Below, in pieces: positions 7,871 through 15,250 of a stretch of 33,026 bases of DNA. Position 1 is the stretch's first letter. Every line of letters begins with the position of its first letter. A program made the translations under genes and the position numbers. Origin of the DNA: Xanthobacteraceae bacterium (GTDB lineage Bacteria > Pseudomonadota > Alphaproteobacteria > Rhizobiales > Xanthobacteraceae); contig JAQGJU010000049.1 of assembly GCA_028290465.1 (NCBI GenBank), forward strand, positions 1 to 33,026, given 5' to 3'. The notes beneath the pieces were generated by a model. The model ran no database searches. It had not been told where the DNA came from and worked only from the letters and a program-made list of their open reading frames with translations.

Positions 7871-9457
7871 ATGTCGACTATCGAGCCAGTTCGACGCTCC
7901 CGCGGCGGTCCTGAAGGATCTGGCGGAGAGACGGCCCGACAGAAAATTCTGACCCTCGACCAATTGGCGCACTACGCCGAAGCCGCGCGCCAAAACGGGC
8001 AGACCGTGGTGCTGGCGCACGGCACCTTCGATCTGTTGCATATGGGACACGTACGTCATCTCGAGCAAGCCCGCGCGCTCGGTGACGTTCTGCTGGTCAG
8101 CATTACGGCCGACCGTTTCGTCAACAAGGGGCCGGGCCGGCCGGTGTTTTCGGGCACTATGCGCGCCGAGATGGTCGCGGCACTCGCCTATGTCGAACGC
8201 GTCGCCGTCAACGACGCGGCGACCGCCGAAAACGTCATCAACCTGATCAAGCCCGACGTCTACGTGAAGGGCTCGGATTACGCCCAGGACGAAAACGACG
8301 TCACCGGCAAGATCCGCGACGAGCGCGACGCCGTCGAGGCGCATAGCGGCCGCATCCACTTCACCTACGATATTACCTTCTCGTCGTCGTCGCTGCTCAA
8401 CCGCCACTTCGACGTCTTCGAACCGGGGCTGCGCAGCTACCTCGATCAGATGCGGGAACGCCGCAATCTCAACGACTTTCTTGAGATCGTCGATGCGATC
8501 AAGGACAAGTCGGTGCTGCTGATCGGCGATACGATCATCGACGAATATCATTATGTGTCGCCGCTCGGGAAATCCCCGAAAGAGAACCTCATTCCGACGC
8601 TGTATCGTAATGCCGAGATGTTTGCCGGCGGCGTGATCGCGGCCGCCAATCATGTCGCCGGTTTTTGCCGCGACGTCCACGTCATCACGTGCCTGGGCGA
8701 AGATCCGGAAGCCGAGCAATTGGTGCGCGCGGCGCTGAAGCCAAACGTGCAGTTGACGGTCATCCACCGGCCCGCGTCCCCAACCACCCGCAAGCGGCGG
8801 TTTGTCGATGCGGACTATCTGCGCAAGATGTTTGAAGTCTACTTCATGGACGACTCGCCGCTCACCGGCGCAGTCGAGGAAAGCCTGATCGGCGCGATCG
8901 CCAAGCACGCAGTCGAGTACGACGTGGTCATCGCCACCGATTTCGGCCACGGCATGATTACGCCGAATGTGCGCGAGGAAATGACCACGCGCAGCCGGTT
9001 CCTGGCAGTGAACGCACAGAGCAACAGCGCCAATCACGGCTACAATCTGGTCACCAAATATCCGCGCGCGGACTATGTCTGCATCGACGCGCCGGAGGCG
9101 CGGCTTGCCGTCGGCGACCCGCATGTCGAAATCGAACTCATCGCCGGCGAGATGATCCCGGCGCGCATGAAATGTTCGCGGCTCATTCTGACCCATGGCC
9201 GCCATGGCTGCGTCACCTATGACGACAAGATCGGCGTCAGGCGGATCCCGGCTTTCACCGGACGGGCGATCGACACCATGGGGGCCGGCGACGCGTTCCT
9301 GGCGGTGACATCGCCGATGGTCGCCAGCGGCTACGATATGGAAATGATCGGCTTCATCGGCAACGCGGTCGGGGCCATCAAGATCGGCATCGTCGGGCAT
9401 CGCGAATCCGTCGAGCGGATCCCGCTCATGAAATATCTCGGCACTCTTCTGAAATAG
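7871..9457 (+). CDS. Bifunctional sugar nucleotidyltransferase-kinase (HldE-like with reversed domain order)
   Basis: A 528-residue fusion. The N-terminal half (about 25-185) is a cytidylyltransferase-like domain with GTFDLLHMGH (51-60, carrying the HxGH nucleotide motif) and a later FSSSSLLNRHF. The C-terminal half (about 200-528) is a PfkB/ribokinase-family kinase with GDTIIDEY (219-226) and the anion-hole/catalytic-base motif GAGDAF (471-476, D474). E. coli HldE, which makes ADP-heptose, has the kinase first and the adenylyltransferase second; here the order is swapped. It would phosphorylate a sugar phosphate and attach a nucleotide. The start ATG at 7871 gives a compact leader; the reading frame is open to 7457 but that part is not protein-like. 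It heads a five-gene operon. Heptose is the likely substrate class, supported by a GmhA-like gene at 31658. Confidence 0.88.
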   Translation: MSTIEPVRRSRGGPEGSGGETARQKILTLDQLAHYAEAARQNGQTVVLAHGTFDLLHMGHVRHLEQARALGDVLLVSITADRFVNKGPGRPVFSGTMRAEMVAALAYVERVAVNDAATAENVINLIKPDVYVKGSDYAQDENDVTGKIRDERDAVEAHSGRIHFTYDITFSSSSLLNRHFDVFEPGLRSYLDQMRERRNLNDFLEIVDAIKDKSVLLIGDTIIDEYHYVSPLGKSPKENLIPTLYRNAEMFAGGVIAAANHVAGFCRDVHVITCLGEDPEAEQLVRAALKPNVQLTVIHRPASPTTRKRRFVDADYLRKMFEVYFMDDSPLTGAVEESLIGAIAKHAVEYDVVIATDFGHGMITPNVREEMTTRSRFLAVNAQSNSANHGYNLVTKYPRADYVCIDAPEARLAVGDPHVEIELIAGEMIPARMKCSRLILTHGRHGCVTYDDKIGVRRIPAFTGRAIDTMGAGDAFLAVTSPMVASGYDMEMIGFIGNAVGAIKIGIVGHRESVERIPLMKYLGTLLK

Positions 9458-9464
9458 GCACCAT

Positions 9465-9482
9465 GTCGGCCGGCAGGCCGAC
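9465..9482 (+). other. Short intergenic stem-loop
   Basis: GTCGGCC (9465-9471) and GGCCGAC (9476-9482) form a perfect 7-bp stem with a 4-nt loop in the 40-bp gap between the kinase fusion gene and the E1 alpha gene. There is no following T-run, so it more likely affects mRNA processing or stability than termination. Confidence 0.4.
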
Positions 9483-9497
9483 GATGGCCGTTATTGG

Positions 9498-10511
9498 ATG
9501 CGCAACAATGATGGGTGGGGTGTGAACGAGCGTTTAGCGAAAGTCGATCCGCATCGCGTTGACCTGGTGGCGTTGTATCGCAGCATGCTGCGCATCCGCA
9601 CCATCGAGGAAGAAATCGCGGCGCGCTATGGCGAGCAGAAGATGCGTTGCCCGGTACATCTGTCGATCGGCCAGGAGGCCGTCGCGGTCGGCGTCAGCGC
9701 GGCGCTGACGGCCGCGGATCAGGTCGTCTCGACGCATCGTTGCCATGCGCATTATCTGGCCAAGGGCGGCGATCTCACCGCCATGCTGTCCGAGCTGATG
9801 GGCAAGACGACCGGCTGCTGTGGCGGCCGTGGCGGCTCGATGCACCTGTTCGATCTCAAGGCCGGCATGCTGCTGAGCCTGCCGATCGTCGCGGCATCGA
9901 TCCCGGTCGGCGTCGGCGCGGCGCTGGCTTTCAAGCAGGAAGGCAAGCCCAACGTCGCCGTGATCTATCTCGGCGATGCCTCGCTCGAAGAAGGCGTCTA
10001 CCATGAGAGCGCGAACTTCGCGGCGCTGAAGAAGCTGCCTGTGATCTTCATGTGCGAGAACAATCTCTATTCCGTCTATACCAACCTGCAGGACCGCCAG
10101 CCGCCGCGCCCACTGACCGAGCTTGGCCGTGCGCACGGCATGCCGACCGCGCATATCGATGGCAATGACGTGCAGGCCGTCCATCGGGCGACCGTCGCGG
10201 CCGTAGCGCGGGCGCGCGCCGGCGATGGCCCGACCTTCATTCAGGCCGACACCTATCGGTGGCGCGAACATTGCGGTCCGAACTACGACAACGACTACGG
10301 TTATCGGACCGTCGAAGAGTTTACGCAGTGGCGCGACCGCGATCCGATCGCACGCCTGCACACCGAACTCCTCGCGCTCGGCCAGCTCGATACGGCAACG
10401 GAAAACACCATGAAGGCCGAATTTGACGCCGAAGTCACGCAGGCCTTCGGGGCCGCCGAGGCCGCGCCCATGCCGGTACCGGGCGCAGATGGAGTCGGCC
10501 TCTATGCCTGA
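9498..10511 (+). CDS. Thiamine-diphosphate-dependent dehydrogenase E1 component, alpha subunit
   Basis: A 337-residue protein of the 2-oxo acid dehydrogenase E1 alpha family, close to the usual length. The thiamine-diphosphate/Mg site is visible as GDA (159-161) followed by ENN (187-189), and the RGGSMHLFD motif (111-119) is present. Where pyruvate dehydrogenases have a phosphorylation-loop HSxSDP motif, this protein has HCGPNYDNDYGYR (258-270), so it belongs to a divergent subgroup. It pairs with the beta subunit, which overlaps it by 8 bp. No E2 or E3 gene is nearby, so it may do a non-oxidative decarboxylation or acyl/ketol transfer. The ATG at 9498 lacks a strong ribosome site; GTG at 9522 is an alternative start. 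Confidence 0.88.
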   Translation: MRNNDGWGVNERLAKVDPHRVDLVALYRSMLRIRTIEEEIAARYGEQKMRCPVHLSIGQEAVAVGVSAALTAADQVVSTHRCHAHYLAKGGDLTAMLSELMGKTTGCCGGRGGSMHLFDLKAGMLLSLPIVAASIPVGVGAALAFKQEGKPNVAVIYLGDASLEEGVYHESANFAALKKLPVIFMCENNLYSVYTNLQDRQPPRPLTELGRAHGMPTAHIDGNDVQAVHRATVAAVARARAGDGPTFIQADTYRWREHCGPNYDNDYGYRTVEEFTQWRDRDPIARLHTELLALGQLDTATENTMKAEFDAEVTQAFGAAEAAPMPVPGADGVGLYA

Positions 10512-11586
10512 ACCTCGTATCATCACGGCCGCCGAGGCGGTTCGTGAAGCGCTCGATCTTGCGCTCTCGCAGCGGTCCGACACGTATCTGCTGGGCGAAG
10601 GCGTCGCCGATCCGGGCGGCATCTTCGGCACCACCAAGGGGCTTGTCGACCAATACGGTCCCGACCGGGTGGTCGAGATGCCGGTGGCCGAGAACGGCCT
10701 GACCGGCATCGCGATCGGCTCCGCCCTGATGGGCCGGCGGCCGATCATGACGCATCAGCGCATCGACTTCGCGCTGTTGTGTATCGAACAACTGTTCAAC
10801 ACGGCGGCCAAGAGCCATTACGTCACCAACGGCGCGCATCGCGTGCCGCTGACGGTGCGTATGGTCATCGGCCGCGGCTGGGGCCAGGGGCCGCAGCATT
10901 CGCAGAGCCTGGAGGCGATGTTCGCCGCCGTGCCGGGCCTGAAGGTCGCGATGCCGTCGACGCCGGCGGACTTCAAGGGCATGCTGCTGGCTTCGATCGA
11001 AGACGACAATCCGGTCATCTTCATCGAGCACCGCTGGCTGCACTATGTGTCCGGCGATGTGCCGACCGGATGGTACACGGCGCCGCTCGACGGCCCGCGC
11101 AAGGTCCATTCCGGCGACCGCGCCACCATCGTGGCCAATTCCTATATGACGCTCGAAGCCTTGCGCGCCGTGACCGCGCTGGCCAAGCGCGGCTGCGAGG
11201 TCGACTTGTTCGACCTGCGCGTGCTGCGTCCGCTCAACCTTTCGGCGATCCTCGACTCGGTGCGCCGCACCGGTCGCCTCATTGTCTGCGACACCGGCTG
11301 GAAGACGCTCGGCCTCGGCGCCGAAATCGTCGCCCAGACCGTCGAGGGAGCGCATGACGCGCTTAAGCGCGCGCCGATCCGCATCGGTCTGCCCGACTAT
11401 CCGACGCCTTCCAGCCTGTCGCTGGCCGAAGCCTACTATCCGGGCTCGGTCGACATCATCGCGGCGGTGCAGAAACTGTGCGACCTGAAGGAAGACGACG
11501 CCGCGGCAGCGCGCGAAGAGGTCGTGGCCTTGCGCCAGGGCGTGCCGATCGACAAGCCGGACCCCGCCTTCAAGGGGCCGTTCTGA
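10504..11586 (+). CDS. Thiamine-diphosphate-dependent dehydrogenase E1 component, beta subunit
   Basis: A 360-residue E1 beta (transketolase pyrimidine-binding plus C-terminal) protein. The cofactor-activating glutamate lies in MPVAEN (E63), followed by GLTGIAIGSALMG. The C-terminal domain runs from about 220 (DLRVLRPLN) and ends in FKGPF. The start at 10504 was chosen because it overlaps the alpha-subunit stop by 8 bp, has a GATGGAG ribosome site, and begins at the normal family N-terminus. With the alpha subunit it would form an alpha2beta2 enzyme that decarboxylates a 2-oxo acid. Its position between a sugar-activating enzyme and two sugar aminotransferases suggests a biosynthetic role on a sugar rather than central metabolism; this is inference. 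Confidence 0.88.
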   Translation: MPEPRIITAAEAVREALDLALSQRSDTYLLGEGVADPGGIFGTTKGLVDQYGPDRVVEMPVAENGLTGIAIGSALMGRRPIMTHQRIDFALLCIEQLFNTAAKSHYVTNGAHRVPLTVRMVIGRGWGQGPQHSQSLEAMFAAVPGLKVAMPSTPADFKGMLLASIEDDNPVIFIEHRWLHYVSGDVPTGWYTAPLDGPRKVHSGDRATIVANSYMTLEALRAVTALAKRGCEVDLFDLRVLRPLNLSAILDSVRRTGRLIVCDTGWKTLGLGAEIVAQTVEGAHDALKRAPIRIGLPDYPTPSSLSLAEAYYPGSVDIIAAVQKLCDLKEDDAAAAREEVVALRQGVPIDKPDPAFKGPF

Positions 11587-11619
11587 TTTCATTCTGGTTC
11601 TGACCGAGGCTCGACGCGT

Positions 11620-12723
11620 ATGAAGGTTCGCTATTCCTATCTGGCGCAGCAGTTCGCCGATTGCGAGGATCTCTGGCAGGAGTTGCGCGCCTTCGTGCCG
11701 ACCGGCGACTTCACGCTCGGCAAGCCGCTGCGGGAATTCGAGCGCCGCTTCGCCGATCTGATCGGCACCAAGCATGCCATCGGCGTTAATTCGGGCACCG
11801 ACGCTCTCAAACTGCCGTTGAAGGCGCTGGGCCTTGGCCCCGGCGACGAGGTGATCACCACGGCCAACACATTCGTGGCCACCGTCGGCGCGATCTGCGA
11901 GATCGGCGCCAAGCCGGTCTTCGTCGATTGCAACGACACGTTCTGCATGGATGTCAGCCTCCTTGAGCGCGCGATCACGCCGCGCACCAAGGCCATCATG
12001 CCGGTGCATTTCACCGGCTACATGACCGACATGAACGCGCTGATGCCGATCGCGCAGAAGCACGGCCTGCCGATCGTCGAGGATGCCTGCCAATCGATCC
12101 TCGGCGCCATCGACGGCCGCAAAGCCGGCACTTGGGGCAATGCCGGCGCGTTCTCGCTGCATCCGCTGAAGAACCTCAATGTGTGGTCGGACGGCGGCGT
12201 CATCACCACCAATGACGACAAGCTGGCCGAGGAATTGAACCTGCTGCGCAATCACGGCTTGGCCGGCCGCGATACCGTGGTCCGCATGGGCTACAATTCG
12301 CGCCTGGATACGTTGCAGGCGGTGGTCGGCAACTGGCTGATCCCGAAGGCGGTGGACATTTCCGAGGCGCGCATCGCCAACGCCGCCCATTACGACAAGC
12401 ATCTCGGCGCGCTGAAGCAGATCCGCATTCCGCCGCGCATCGCCAATATGCGCATGGTCTATCATCTGTACATCGTGTTTGCGGAAGACCGCGACGCGCT
12501 GCTGAAGCATTGCATCGATGCGGGCATCGAGGCCAAGGTGCACTATCCGGTGCCGATCTATCGCCAGCCGGCCCTCGACTTTTTGGGTCACAAGGAAGGC
12601 GACTTCACGGTCACCGACCGGCACACCCACGAGATCATCACCTTCCCGTGCGACCAGCATTTGTCGCAGGAAGAGATGGACTACGTGATCGAGACCGTGC
12701 GGTCGTTCTACGCCAAATCATAG
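11620..12723 (+). CDS. DegT/DnrJ/EryC1/StrS-family PLP aminotransferase (first of two)
   Basis: A 367-residue fold-type I aminotransferase. The SGTDALKLPLKAL helix binds the cofactor phosphate, ED at 154-155 holds the pyridine nitrogen, and the Schiff-base lysine is K184 in SLHPLKNLN. Such enzymes transfer an amino group from glutamate or glutamine to a 3-keto or 4-keto nucleotide sugar. It is 33 bp after the E1 beta gene and 31 bp before a second aminotransferase with the same motif but clearly different sequence, so the pair may act at two positions or on two substrates. The start ATG at 11620 has a GAGG about ten bases upstream. Confidence 0.92.
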   Translation: MKVRYSYLAQQFADCEDLWQELRAFVPTGDFTLGKPLREFERRFADLIGTKHAIGVNSGTDALKLPLKALGLGPGDEVITTANTFVATVGAICEIGAKPVFVDCNDTFCMDVSLLERAITPRTKAIMPVHFTGYMTDMNALMPIAQKHGLPIVEDACQSILGAIDGRKAGTWGNAGAFSLHPLKNLNVWSDGGVITTNDDKLAEELNLLRNHGLAGRDTVVRMGYNSRLDTLQAVVGNWLIPKAVDISEARIANAAHYDKHLGALKQIRIPPRIANMRMVYHLYIVFAEDRDALLKHCIDAGIEAKVHYPVPIYRQPALDFLGHKEGDFTVTDRHTHEIITFPCDQHLSQEEMDYVIETVRSFYAKS

Positions 12724-12754
12724 TCGACGTTATCCCGCCAGATCCGAGCAGCTA

Positions 12755-13861
12755 ATGTCCGAGCAGCCCATTCCGTACGTCAATATCGCCGCGCAATACG
12801 CGGAAGAGCGCGAACAATTGCTGCCGATCATCGAAGGCGTGCTGGCCTCGGGCGGCTATGTCGGCGGCGACATCATTGAAAAGCTTGAGGCGAAGCTGGC
12901 GGCGCTGTGCCAAGTCAAACATGCGGTCGCGCTTAATTCCGGCACCGACGCCTTGATCTTCTCGATGCGGGCGCTCGGCATCGGCCCGGGCGACGAGGTG
13001 ATCACGCCGCCGAATTCCTTCGTGGCGTCGACCTCCACCATCGTGCATGTCGGTGCCACGCCGGTCTTCGCCGATGTGCTGCCCGACCAGAATATCGATC
13101 CGGAGCGCATCGCGGCCGCCATCACGCCGCGCACCAAGGCCATCATGCCGGTCCACCTGACCGGCCGTATCGCCGATATGGACCCGATCCTCGATCTCGC
13201 GCGCCAGCACGGCCTGTTCGTCATCGAGGACGCCGCACAGTCGATCGGCTCGACGTACCGCGAGCGCCCGGCCGGCAATCTGAGCGATGCCGGTTGCTTC
13301 TCGCTGCATCCGCTGAAGAATCTCAACGCCGCCGGCGATGGCGGTTTTATTGCCACCAATAACGATAGCGTGGCCGCCGTCGCGCGCTCGCTGCGCAATC
13401 ATGGAATGGTCGACCGCAATACGGTCGAGCGCTTCGGCTTTGTGTCGCGCATGGACACGCTGCAGGCCGCCATCATCGATTATCGCCTGGGCCGGCTCGA
13501 CGAGATCACCCAGCGGCGGCGTGAAAACGCCGCGCTTTACCGCAGCCTGCTCGATCCGCGGCACGTCTTCATCCCGCCCGACCGGCAGATCGAGTTCAAC
13601 ACCTACCATACCTTCGTGATCCAGACGGACCGGCGCGACGCCTTGCAGCGCCATCTCGCCGACCAGGGCATCGGAACCGCCATCCACTATCCGATACCGA
13701 TCCATCTGCAGCCGGCAGCGGCGGCGTTGGGGCACAAGCGCGGCGACTTCCCGGTCACCGAACGACAGGCCGAACGCATTCTGACCTTGCCGGTCAATCC
13801 GTCGCTGACCGTCGCGCAAATCGAACGAATCGCCGGCGCGGTCAACCGGTTCTTCGTCTGA
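12755..13861 (+). CDS. DegT/DnrJ/EryC1/StrS-family PLP aminotransferase (second of two)
   Basis: A 368-residue sugar aminotransferase paralogous to the gene before it. Conserved points are NSGTDALIFSMRALGIGPGDEVITPPNSF (about 61-89), ED near 158-159, and the PLP lysine K188 in SLHPLKNLN. Each protein ends with the typical HYPIPIHLQPA-type substrate loop and a final YxI or IERI helix. It is the last gene of the plus-strand operon before the IS1595 insertion, whose target duplication starts 17 bp after the stop. Loss of read-through into 16407 and beyond is a likely effect of that insertion. Confidence 0.92.
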   Translation: MSEQPIPYVNIAAQYAEEREQLLPIIEGVLASGGYVGGDIIEKLEAKLAALCQVKHAVALNSGTDALIFSMRALGIGPGDEVITPPNSFVASTSTIVHVGATPVFADVLPDQNIDPERIAAAITPRTKAIMPVHLTGRIADMDPILDLARQHGLFVIEDAAQSIGSTYRERPAGNLSDAGCFSLHPLKNLNAAGDGGFIATNNDSVAAVARSLRNHGMVDRNTVERFGFVSRMDTLQAAIIDYRLGRLDEITQRRRENAALYRSLLDPRHVFIPPDRQIEFNTYHTFVIQTDRRDALQRHLADQGIGTAIHYPIPIHLQPAAAALGHKRGDFPVTERQAERILTLPVNPSLTVAQIERIAGAVNRFFV

Positions 13862-13877
13862 CCTACGCGCAACTAGG

Positions 13878-13885
13878 ATATATTT
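13878..13885. repeat. Target site duplication, left copy (ATATATTT)
   Basis: This 8-bp sequence is repeated directly at 16244-16251, immediately outside the two inverted repeats. Eight bp is the usual IS1595-family duplication length. The target itself, GGATATATTTCC, is nearly palindromic, which blurs the boundary by up to two bases on each side. Confidence 0.85.
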
Positions 13886-13908
13886 CCCAATTATATACTT
13901 GACACCAC
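13886..13908 (+). repeat. Left terminal inverted repeat of the IS1595 element
   Basis: Starts CCCAATTATATACTT and ends ACACCAC. It matches the reverse complement of 16221-16243 at 22 of 23 positions, the difference being G at 13901 in place of T. Confidence 0.9.
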
Positions 13909-13927
13909 AGACCGCGAGATTTAGTCA
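13899..13927 (+). promoter_or_regulatory. Inward-facing promoter-like pair at the left inverted repeat
   Basis: TTGACA (13899-13904), partly formed by the inverted repeat, is followed after 17 bp by TAGTCA (13922-13927). The layout mirrors the transposase promoter in the opposite repeat. It would transcribe the left end of the element toward 14110. Confidence 0.4.
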
Positions 13928-14110
13928 GTGCCAGACAGGCCGGCGCTAGTCCCTGAGTGCATAAAAACCGAAATCTCTCCCGAAATAATCGTGGAGATGA
14001 AGCGAGATATTGCTTCTTACGTCGAAGGCATATCACCCGACATAGGCTCTCTCTCGGCTGAGAGAGCCGCCGATTGGATTGTTGGACGGGTACTAAATTC
14101 GGCTAGATGA
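13928..14110 (+). CDS. Small hypothetical protein in the IS1595 element
   Basis: A 60-residue frame opening with GTG at 13928, or possibly ATG at 13997 (38 residues). The sequence (SPEIIVEMKRDIASYVEGIS, then a helix around AERAADWIVGRVL) looks like an alpha-helical soluble peptide and uses codons evenly, so it may be real. The GTG would sit directly against the -10-like hexamer of the left-end promoter, so if that promoter is used translation would have to begin later. It converges with and overlaps by 8 bp the end of the 14103-14708 gene. No family recognised. Confidence 0.4.
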   Translation: MPDRPALVPECIKTEISPEIIVEMKRDIASYVEGISPDIGSLSAERAADWIVGRVLNSAR

Positions 14111-14708
14111 TTGTTCGGTCTTTGGAGCGCGCGATAACGTCGTCCTCGTAATCGAGGATAGCGTGGCGCAGCGCGGTGAACTTGGCAGATATATCGACAA
14201 TCTGAGCAGCCACGTAGTGGTATTTAGCCCAGGTGAAAGCACCAGCTACGGGCATTGCAGAAAGAGCAAAGGTCCGTTTGGTGTTGTAGTCAGGCGGCAA
14301 GTGAAAGTGTCCCTGTTCGTTGACCTTAAAGACGGCACCGTGGGCCACGTCATCACGTAGAACAGACGCCCATTGAACAGCGTTGATAACGCCCATAAGT
14401 GCTGAACGTTCAGTGTCCCAAGTTCTGGAAAAATAAACCTCTGCTGCGGATTCCACGGCAGTTCGGCGCCCCGCATTGCCATTGATAGAGCCATAGGCGC
14501 GAGAAACAGCGATGCCCGACAGGGGCGATCTACAATCGCAAAACGTTGAGAACAGGCTTGCAAGAGATTGGTCAGCAAGCTCCCATTGCGTCAGAGCTTG
14601 CCCGACTGCTGTGAAAATTGGCTCCGGTGTAGTATCGCCTGTGGCGGCGCCTGCTGGTCGGTCCCAACTGGCTTTGCTAAAGATCGAGTTTTTAGGGTCG
14701 TGAGCCAT
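14103..14708 (-). CDS. Hypothetical passenger protein of the IS1595 element
   Basis: A 201-residue soluble protein with no visible TM or signal peptide, beginning MAHDPKNS at 14708; an in-frame ATG at 14723 would add five residues. It is rich in alpha-helix (AVGQALTQWELADQSLASLF; FTALRHAILDYEDDVIARSK) and has a central LRDDVAHGAVF segment. No family is recognised. It lies on the same strand as the transposase and entirely inside the inverted repeats, so it travels with the element. Its start region overlaps head-to-head with the small plus-strand ORF at 14707. Another small ORF in the element (14901-15104) also begins MAHDP, suggesting shared origin of the leaders. Confidence 0.65.
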   Translation of the reverse strand: MAHDPKNSIFSKASWDRPAGAATGDTTPEPIFTAVGQALTQWELADQSLASLFSTFCDCRSPLSGIAVSRAYGSINGNAGRRTAVESAAEVYFSRTWDTERSALMGVINAVQWASVLRDDVAHGAVFKVNEQGHFHLPPDYNTKRTFALSAMPVAGAFTWAKYHYVAAQIVDISAKFTALRHAILDYEDDVIARSKDRTII

Positions 14709-14880
14709 GACACCCCGCGACAAAAACGAGAGCTACGAAGAGAAAGAAGCGAAGGAGCGCTTTGAAGCAGCGCTACGCGGTGGCCTTAGCACGCCCCCGA
14801 AGCCCCTTTCCGAAAGGAAGCTAGGCACGCGCAAGCAAATGAAGCCAAAGAAGAGGAAGCCCGGCATCAGCCCAGGCTAG
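14707..14880 (+). CDS. Small basic hypothetical protein in the IS1595 element
   Basis: A 57-residue frame, ATG at 14707 to TAG at 14880. The N-terminal half is acidic and helical (ESYEEKEAKERFEAALRGGL); then comes STPPKPLSERK and a strongly basic lysine/arginine tail (KQMKPKKRKPG). Short proteins with this EAALRG...TPPKP arrangement are common in rhizobial genomes, as recalled rather than searched. The start codon overlaps that of the opposite-strand gene (14706-14708), so the two share one start region. An AGGG lies about ten bases upstream. Function unknown; a DNA- or RNA-binding accessory peptide is one possibility. Confidence 0.5.
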   Translation: MTPRDKNESYEEKEAKERFEAALRGGLSTPPKPLSERKLGTRKQMKPKKRKPGISPG

Positions 14881-14900
14881 GGAGTCTCATATGGAAGCTA

Positions 14901-15104
14901 CTAGCGGGACCGACTCATTGCTGAATAGGTCGCAAACAGATTTCGCAGAGTTTTCATCTCCGCTCGAATGCGAGTCAGTTCATCTGCGACTTGTTCAACA
15001 GCAGCAACTTTACGCTTGTCCTCTGACGACTTCTTCCGCAGCTCCATTCTGGCGGCGATTTCTATTTCAGCATCGCTGATCGCTTGCAATGGGTCGTGCG
15101 CCAT
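14901..15104 (-). CDS. Small helical hypothetical protein in the IS1595 element
   Basis: A 67-residue frame starting MAHDPLQAISDAEIEIAARM at 15104. Residues 20-60 are a continuous charged helix of coiled-coil type (ELRKKSSEDKRKVAAVEQVA; TRIRAEMKTLRNLF). A run of eight G preceded by six A on the coding strand lies just upstream and would act as ribosome site. It lies downstream of the transposase on the same strand, so could be co-transcribed. No family recognised. Confidence 0.5.
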   Translation of the reverse strand: MAHDPLQAISDAEIEIAARMELRKKSSEDKRKVAAVEQVADELTRIRAEMKTLRNLFATYSAMSRSR

Positions 15105-15118
15105 AGCCCCCCCCTTTT

Positions 15119-15250
15119 TTAGCCATCGGTCCAGCGCCGGGCTTTCCGAACCTTAGCAGGCTTCGGGGGTTTAGGAGCGGATTTGCGGCGCCATTTAAGG
15201 AAGCGTGCAGCGGCCTTGCTGAAATCTGGCTTAGTGAGGCAGACGATACG
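15119..15250 (-). pseudogene. Open frame without a standard start codon, downstream of the transposase
   Basis: After the transposase stop, the +1 frame on the same strand stays open from 15250 to a TAA at 15119-15121 and encodes a protein-like basic peptide (TKPDFSKAAARFLKWRRK then APKPPKPAKVRKARRW). No ATG, GTG or TTG occurs in frame. It could be a decayed small gene, a gene with an unusual start, or a frameshifted extension of the transposase. Its proline/lysine tail resembles that of the ORF at 14707. Confidence 0.3.

Noticed and set aside
7829-9400. 523-residue minus-strand frame opposite the HldE-like gene
   Set aside because: Antisense shadow; low-complexity Asp/Val/Gly-rich translation without motifs.
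9534-10748. 404-residue minus-strand frame opposite the E1 alpha gene
   Set aside because: Shadow of a gene with clear thiamine-diphosphate motifs.
10435-12660. 741-residue open frame on the minus strand opposite the E1 beta and aminotransferase genes
   Set aside because: Composition (Arg, Asp, His, Val-rich, no domain) is that of the antisense shadow of GC-rich genes; the plus strand holds well-conserved enzymes with all motifs.
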